From JBJXGC01 sp046154545 (lineage in GTDB: Bacteria; Chloroflexota; Dehalococcoidia; Tepidiformales; Tepidiformaceae), in assembly GCA_046154545.1 (NCBI GenBank), contig JBJXGC010000291.1, positions 1 through 13,262 of the forward strand: a stretch of DNA of 13,262 nucleotides, in the 5' to 3' direction. Shown piece by piece: positions 12,053-13,262 of the stretch. Position 1 is the first letter of the stretch. Every line of letters begins with the position of its first letter. The translations under genes were made by a program, and so were the position numbers. The notes under the pieces were generated by a model. The model worked only from the letters and a program-made list of their open reading frames with translations. It was not told the origin of the DNA and made no database searches.

Positions 12053-13262
12053 CACAGCCCCTCCTTCACCTTTTCCGCCAGCGCGCGCGTGAAGCCGAGC
12101 GTGCTCGCGATCTCGTCCAGGCTCGCTTCGCGGATCGCCCTGACCGTCCCGAACTTCTTCAGCAGCGCCTTCTTCCGCTTCGGCCCGATGCCCGGGATCG
12201 TATCGAGGGCGCTCTGGATGGCGCTCTTCGCCCGCACCTGGCGATGGAAGGTGATGGCGAAGCGGTGCGCCTCGTCGCGGATGCGCTGGACCATGAAGAG
12301 CGCCTCCGAACTGCGAGGGAGGACGACCGGCTCGTCCTCACCGGGCAGGAAGAGTTCTTCGAACCGTTTCGCCAGCCCGACCGCCGGGATCTCGTAGACC
12401 CCGAGTTCGCGCATCGCCTGGACGGCCGCACTGAGCTGGCCCTTCCCCCCGTCAATGATCACGAGGTCCGGCAGGTCCCAGCCGTCGGGGGAGGGATGAG
12501 GGATGAGGGATGAGGGATGAGACGGGTCGTCACCGCCAGCGCCTACCTCGTCCGAAGCCGTGTTGGGACCTCTCACTCCGCTCCCCGCGCGCTTGAATCG
12601 GCGCGTCATGATCTCGGCCATCGTGGCGAAGTCGTCCGCGCCCACCACGGTCTTCACCTTGAAGCGGCGGTACTGGCTGGTCATCGGCTTGCCATCGACG
12701 AAGACCACCATGCTCGAGACGGGGCTCGTGCCCTGGATGTTCGAGTTGTCATAACATTCGATGCGATGGGGGATCTCCGGCAGCGACAGCTCTTCCCGCA
12801 GCTGTTCTAGGGCCTGCTCCGTCTTTGAGTGGTCGGTCAGCCACTTCACCTTCATGAGCAGCAGCGCTTCCTTCGCGTTGTCGTCCGCCAGCTCGACCAA
12901 CCGTTTCTTTTCGCCCCGCTCCGGGAGCCGCACCTCGACGTTGGAGCCGCGCTTCTCGCTCAAGAGTTCCTCAATCGTCGCTCGCTCGTCCGGTTCTACG
13001 GGCACGACGACGAGCTTGGGGATGTACTGCGCGCTTTCGTAGAATTGGAGCAAGAAGTTGCAGAGGACGGCGCTGTCGGGTTCGTCTGTCACGCCCTCCA
13101 GGACGAAGTTGTCCCGCCCGATCATCTGCGTCCCACGGATGAAGAAGACCTGCACGCAGGCCTGGTCGCCATCGCGCCAGAGCCCATAGATATCCAGGTC
13201 CTCCTTCTTCGTCGTCCCCACAAGCTGGCGTTCGATGGTCCGCTCCAGCGACCGGATCTGGT
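12052..13262 (-). CDS. uvrC: UvrC, excinuclease ABC subunit C (partial, 5' end beyond the window)
   Basis: This is the C-terminal part of UvrC, the dual-incision nuclease of bacterial nucleotide excision repair. The frame stays open to the window edge (QIRSLERTIERQ before 13221), so the GTG at 13221 is not the start. The GIY-YIG domain and most of the UvrB-binding UVR motif lie outside. Present are the central region, the RNase H-like endonuclease domain with IECYDNSNIQG (first catalytic Asp), DLVIIDGGKGQLSAA (second Asp) and RDEAHRFAITFHR (catalytic His), and a helix-hairpin-helix domain near the C-terminus (TIPGIGPKRKKALLKKFGTV). Between FATMAEIMTRRFKR and the second Asp strand there is an insertion of about 39 residues where E. 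coli has fewer than ten. It is low in complexity, partly made by a GGGATGA heptamer repeat. The stop overlaps the next gene as TGATG. Confidence 0.97.
   Translation of the reverse strand, partial: QIRSLERTIERQLVGTTKKEDLDIYGLWRDGDQACVQVFFIRGTQMIGRDNFVLEGVTDEPDSAVLCNFLLQFYESAQYIPKLVVVPVEPDERATIEELLSEKRGSNVEVRLPERGEKKRLVELADDNAKEALLLMKVKWLTDHSKTEQALEQLREELSLPEIPHRIECYDNSNIQGTSPVSSMVVFVDGKPMTSQYRRFKVKTVVGADDFATMAEIMTRRFKRAGSGVRGPNTASDEVGAGGDDPSHPSSLIPHPSPDGWDLPDLVIIDGGKGQLSAAVQAMRELGVYEIPAVGLAKRFEELFLPGEDEPVVLPRSSEALFMVQRIRDEAHRFAITFHRQVRAKSAIQSALDTIPGIGPKRKKALLKKFGTVRAIREASLDEIASTLGFTRALAEKVKEGL
12493..12520. repeat. heptanucleotide tandem repeat inside uvrC
   Basis: Four perfect tandem copies of GGGATGA (TCATCCC on the coding strand) occupy 28 bp. 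They encode part of a Ser/His/Pro/Leu/Ile stretch (SHPSSLIPHPS) in the insertion before the second catalytic Asp of UvrC. Seven is not a multiple of three, so gain or loss of one copy would shift the frame. Confidence 0.9.

Noticed and set aside
12493..12520. Possible CRISPR array or spacer-repeat structure.
   Set aside because: Units are only 7 bp, contiguous and without spacers; it is a simple tandem repeat within uvrC.

Overview
The window is GC-rich, densely coded bacterial DNA. An LLM-class (probably F420-dependent) oxidoreductase, two proteins of the FMN/F420 split-barrel fold, APH-type phosphotransferases, tandem universal stress proteins and a Zn/Mn-type ABC transporter together suggest a free-living, high-GC lineage such as Chloroflexota (Dehalococcoidia-like) or Actinobacteria. 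This assignment is inference, because there is no rRNA or marker gene beyond part of uvrC. All genes lie on the minus strand except two, and both plus-strand genes are split-barrel (PNPOx-like) flavoproteins.

Layout, left to right. (1) 54-1848: a secreted protein built of four degenerate beta-sandwich-like repeats, preceded by a tiny ORF for a 32-residue single-span membrane protein with its own Shine-Dalgarno sequence. (2) 1990-4036: a phosphotransferase translationally coupled to an LLM oxidoreductase. (3) 4138-5182: a split-barrel protein whose stop codon overlaps that of a convergent retropepsin-like aspartic protease. The protease follows a small acidic protein with a TTGA start/stop overlap, and the pair has a good sigma70-type promoter placed so that the mRNA would be almost leaderless. 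(4) 5206-6198: a second, divergent phosphotransferase. (5) 6322-8860: a complete three-gene metal ABC importer (binding lipoprotein, ATPase, permease) with 4-bp GTGA and ATGA overlaps. Its promoter is embedded in a nested inverted repeat that looks like an operator. (6) 8943-11051: a stress island made of a tandem-domain Usp, a divergent split-barrel protein and a second Usp; the last two converge on two strong GC-rich hairpins. (7) 11234-13262: the 3' part of uvrC, carrying an in-gene heptanucleotide tandem repeat, coupled by TGATG to a nucleotidyltransferase-domain protein.

The metal transporter works as one operon. The Usp/PNPOx genes look like a stress or redox module. The phosphotransferase/oxidoreductase pair suggests small-molecule turnover with an unknown substrate. 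The least-described items are the small-protein/retropepsin pair, the 32-residue membrane ORF with the four-repeat secreted protein, and the metal-operon operator. No mobile elements, CRISPR arrays, tRNA or rRNA genes were seen.
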